A stretch of DNA of 64,000 nt from Hyphomicrobiales bacterium. Lineage in GTDB: Bacteria; Pseudomonadota; Alphaproteobacteria; Rhizobiales; Rhizobiaceae. Made by a program: the position numbers and the translations under genes. The stretch covers positions 496,001 to 560,000 of the forward strand of contig UBXM01000006.1 of assembly GCA_900469445.1 (NCBI GenBank), written 5' to 3'. The notes under the pieces were generated by a model. That model worked only from the letters and a program-made list of their open reading frames with translations, was not told the origin of the DNA and did not search any database. Below are positions 63,523-64,000 of the stretch, one piece after another; position 1 is the first letter of the stretch; the number at the start of each line of letters is the position of its first letter.

Positions 63523-64000
63523 TCAGGATTTTCTCTTGAACACGCCGAGATTGATGAGCTGGACCCGGCGGTTTACCGACGCTTCTGTCTTGCTTCCCTC
63601 GATCGGCAGATATTCACCGACACCAACGGCGTAAAGTCGCGACGGATTGACGGCGAAGGTCGTCGCCAGGACTTCCTTGATCGCATCGGCGCGTTTGCCA
63701 CTCAGATCGAGATTATGCGCATCGCTGCCTGTCGCGCTTGCATGGCCCACGACGAGAAAATTGTAGTCCCAGAGGTTCGGGTGATGCAGCGCATCTGCGA
63801 TCATTCCAAGTGTCCGGTAGGACCTCGGCTGGATAGCCACCGAGTCGTTCTCGAAATTGATCTCGACCACCATCTGTGGAAGCTTCGCTATGCGACCCCA
63901 ATTCGGGAGCGCCGACATCGGTTTGTCGCCGCCATCGATTGCCTCCTGGCGCAGTATCTCGACATCGATCGCCGGAGCCGCGGCGGTAAGCTTGCCGAGC
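63523..64000 (-). CDS. OmpA-family protein, C-terminal part (5' end beyond the window)
   Basis: The visible 158 codons end a protein with an OmpA peptidoglycan-binding domain: VVEINFENDSVAIQPRSYRT, YNFLVVGHASATGSDAHNLD, then LSGKRADAIKEVLAT and LYAVGVGEYLPIEGSK with RRVQLINLG at the end. The conserved aspartate and arginine that bind diaminopimelate appear as LDLSGKRAD and NRRVQ. The frame is open through the right edge (LGKLTAAAPAIDVEILRQEA), so the start lies outside. An internal ATG at 63918 is not the likely start. The N-terminal domain is unseen, so whether it is a lipoprotein or a secreted protein is unknown. Confidence 0.85.
   Translation of the reverse strand, partial: LGKLTAAAPAIDVEILRQEAIDGGDKPMSALPNWGRIAKLPQMVVEINFENDSVAIQPRSYRTLGMIADALHHPNLWDYNFLVVGHASATGSDAHNLDLSGKRADAIKEVLATTFAVNPSRLYAVGVGEYLPIEGSKTEASVNRRVQLINLGVFKRKS

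Noticed and set aside
1..64000. CRISPR arrays, tRNA genes, insertion sequences or prophage
   Set aside because: No regularly spaced repeats, tRNA-like cloverleaf segments, transposase motifs or phage structural genes were found on reading either strand.

Overview
The window looks like one continuous piece of an alphaproteobacterial genome, most likely a member of the Rhizobiaceae (Rhizobium/Agrobacterium/Neorhizobium type). The basis is the high GC content, the Succinoglycan/ExoF-ExoP-ExoY-ExoQ-like exopolysaccharide proteins, the FixJ-like output domain, and the many ABC uptake operons. No database search was possible, so the taxonomic placement is an inference. No tRNA, rRNA, CRISPR array, transposase or phage gene was seen.

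Layout. (A) 106-14692 and 22124-30580 hold a Wzx/Wzy-type surface-polysaccharide locus. It comprises a Wzc/ExoP-like chain-length protein and three glycosyltransferases in a tightly overlapping minus-strand operon (106-5475), a secreted beta-helix protein (6019-8145), a collapsed glycosyltransferase pseudogene (8149-8670), and a plus-strand run of WecG-type transferase, priming phosphoglycosyltransferase, UDP-xylose synthase, GT8 and GT2 (9116-14692). A six-gene nucleotide amino-sugar operon follows (22124-27636), then a flippase (27700-29208) and an ExoF/Wza-like export protein (29270-30580). A candidate polymerase lies further on at 37570-38934. (B) 14945-21359 is a self-contained minus-strand uptake operon (amidohydrolase, PotABCD-like ABC transporter, M24 peptidase) sitting inside the polysaccharide locus.

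(C) 30855-37302 is a regulatory block. Two tandem paralogous LuxR-type regulators have receiver domains that have lost the phospho-acceptor aspartate. Divergent to them is a 1429-residue protein that strings together CheB, CheR, PAS, histidine kinase, two receivers and a LuxR DNA-binding domain. Its position between the export gene and the polymerase gene suggests it controls the polysaccharide. (D) 39039-47385 is a ferric-siderophore module: FepC/G/D/B-like transporter, AraC regulator, TonB receptor and a Fes/IroE-like esterase. (E) 47725-49914 encodes a PAS-GGDEF-EAL cyclic-di-GMP protein.

(F) 50065-59624 is an unsaturated-uronate (pectin or oligouronide type) utilisation locus: FCD-GntR regulator, KdgF, a Dpp/Opp-like ABC transporter, its binding protein, an SGNH esterase, an enolase-superfamily enzyme and KduI. 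Closely related 11-base palindromic elements (TTGTCATACAG and variants) lie before five of its transcription units and probably define the regulon of the GntR protein. (G) 59649-64000 is more ordinary: a LysR remnant, rarA, a small secreted protein, an aspartate aminotransferase/4-decarboxylase and the 3' part of an OmpA-family gene that runs off the right edge.

How it fits together. The priming transferase loads the first sugar on undecaprenyl phosphate, the transferases extend it with sugars that probably include xylose and acetamido sugars, and the flippase, polymerase and ExoP/ExoF pair polymerise and export the chain. The regulators in (C), and possibly the cyclic-di-GMP enzyme in (E), could switch this on. 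Regions B, D and F feed the cell with amine or peptide-like compounds, iron and plant-wall uronates, which fits a soil or plant-associated life.
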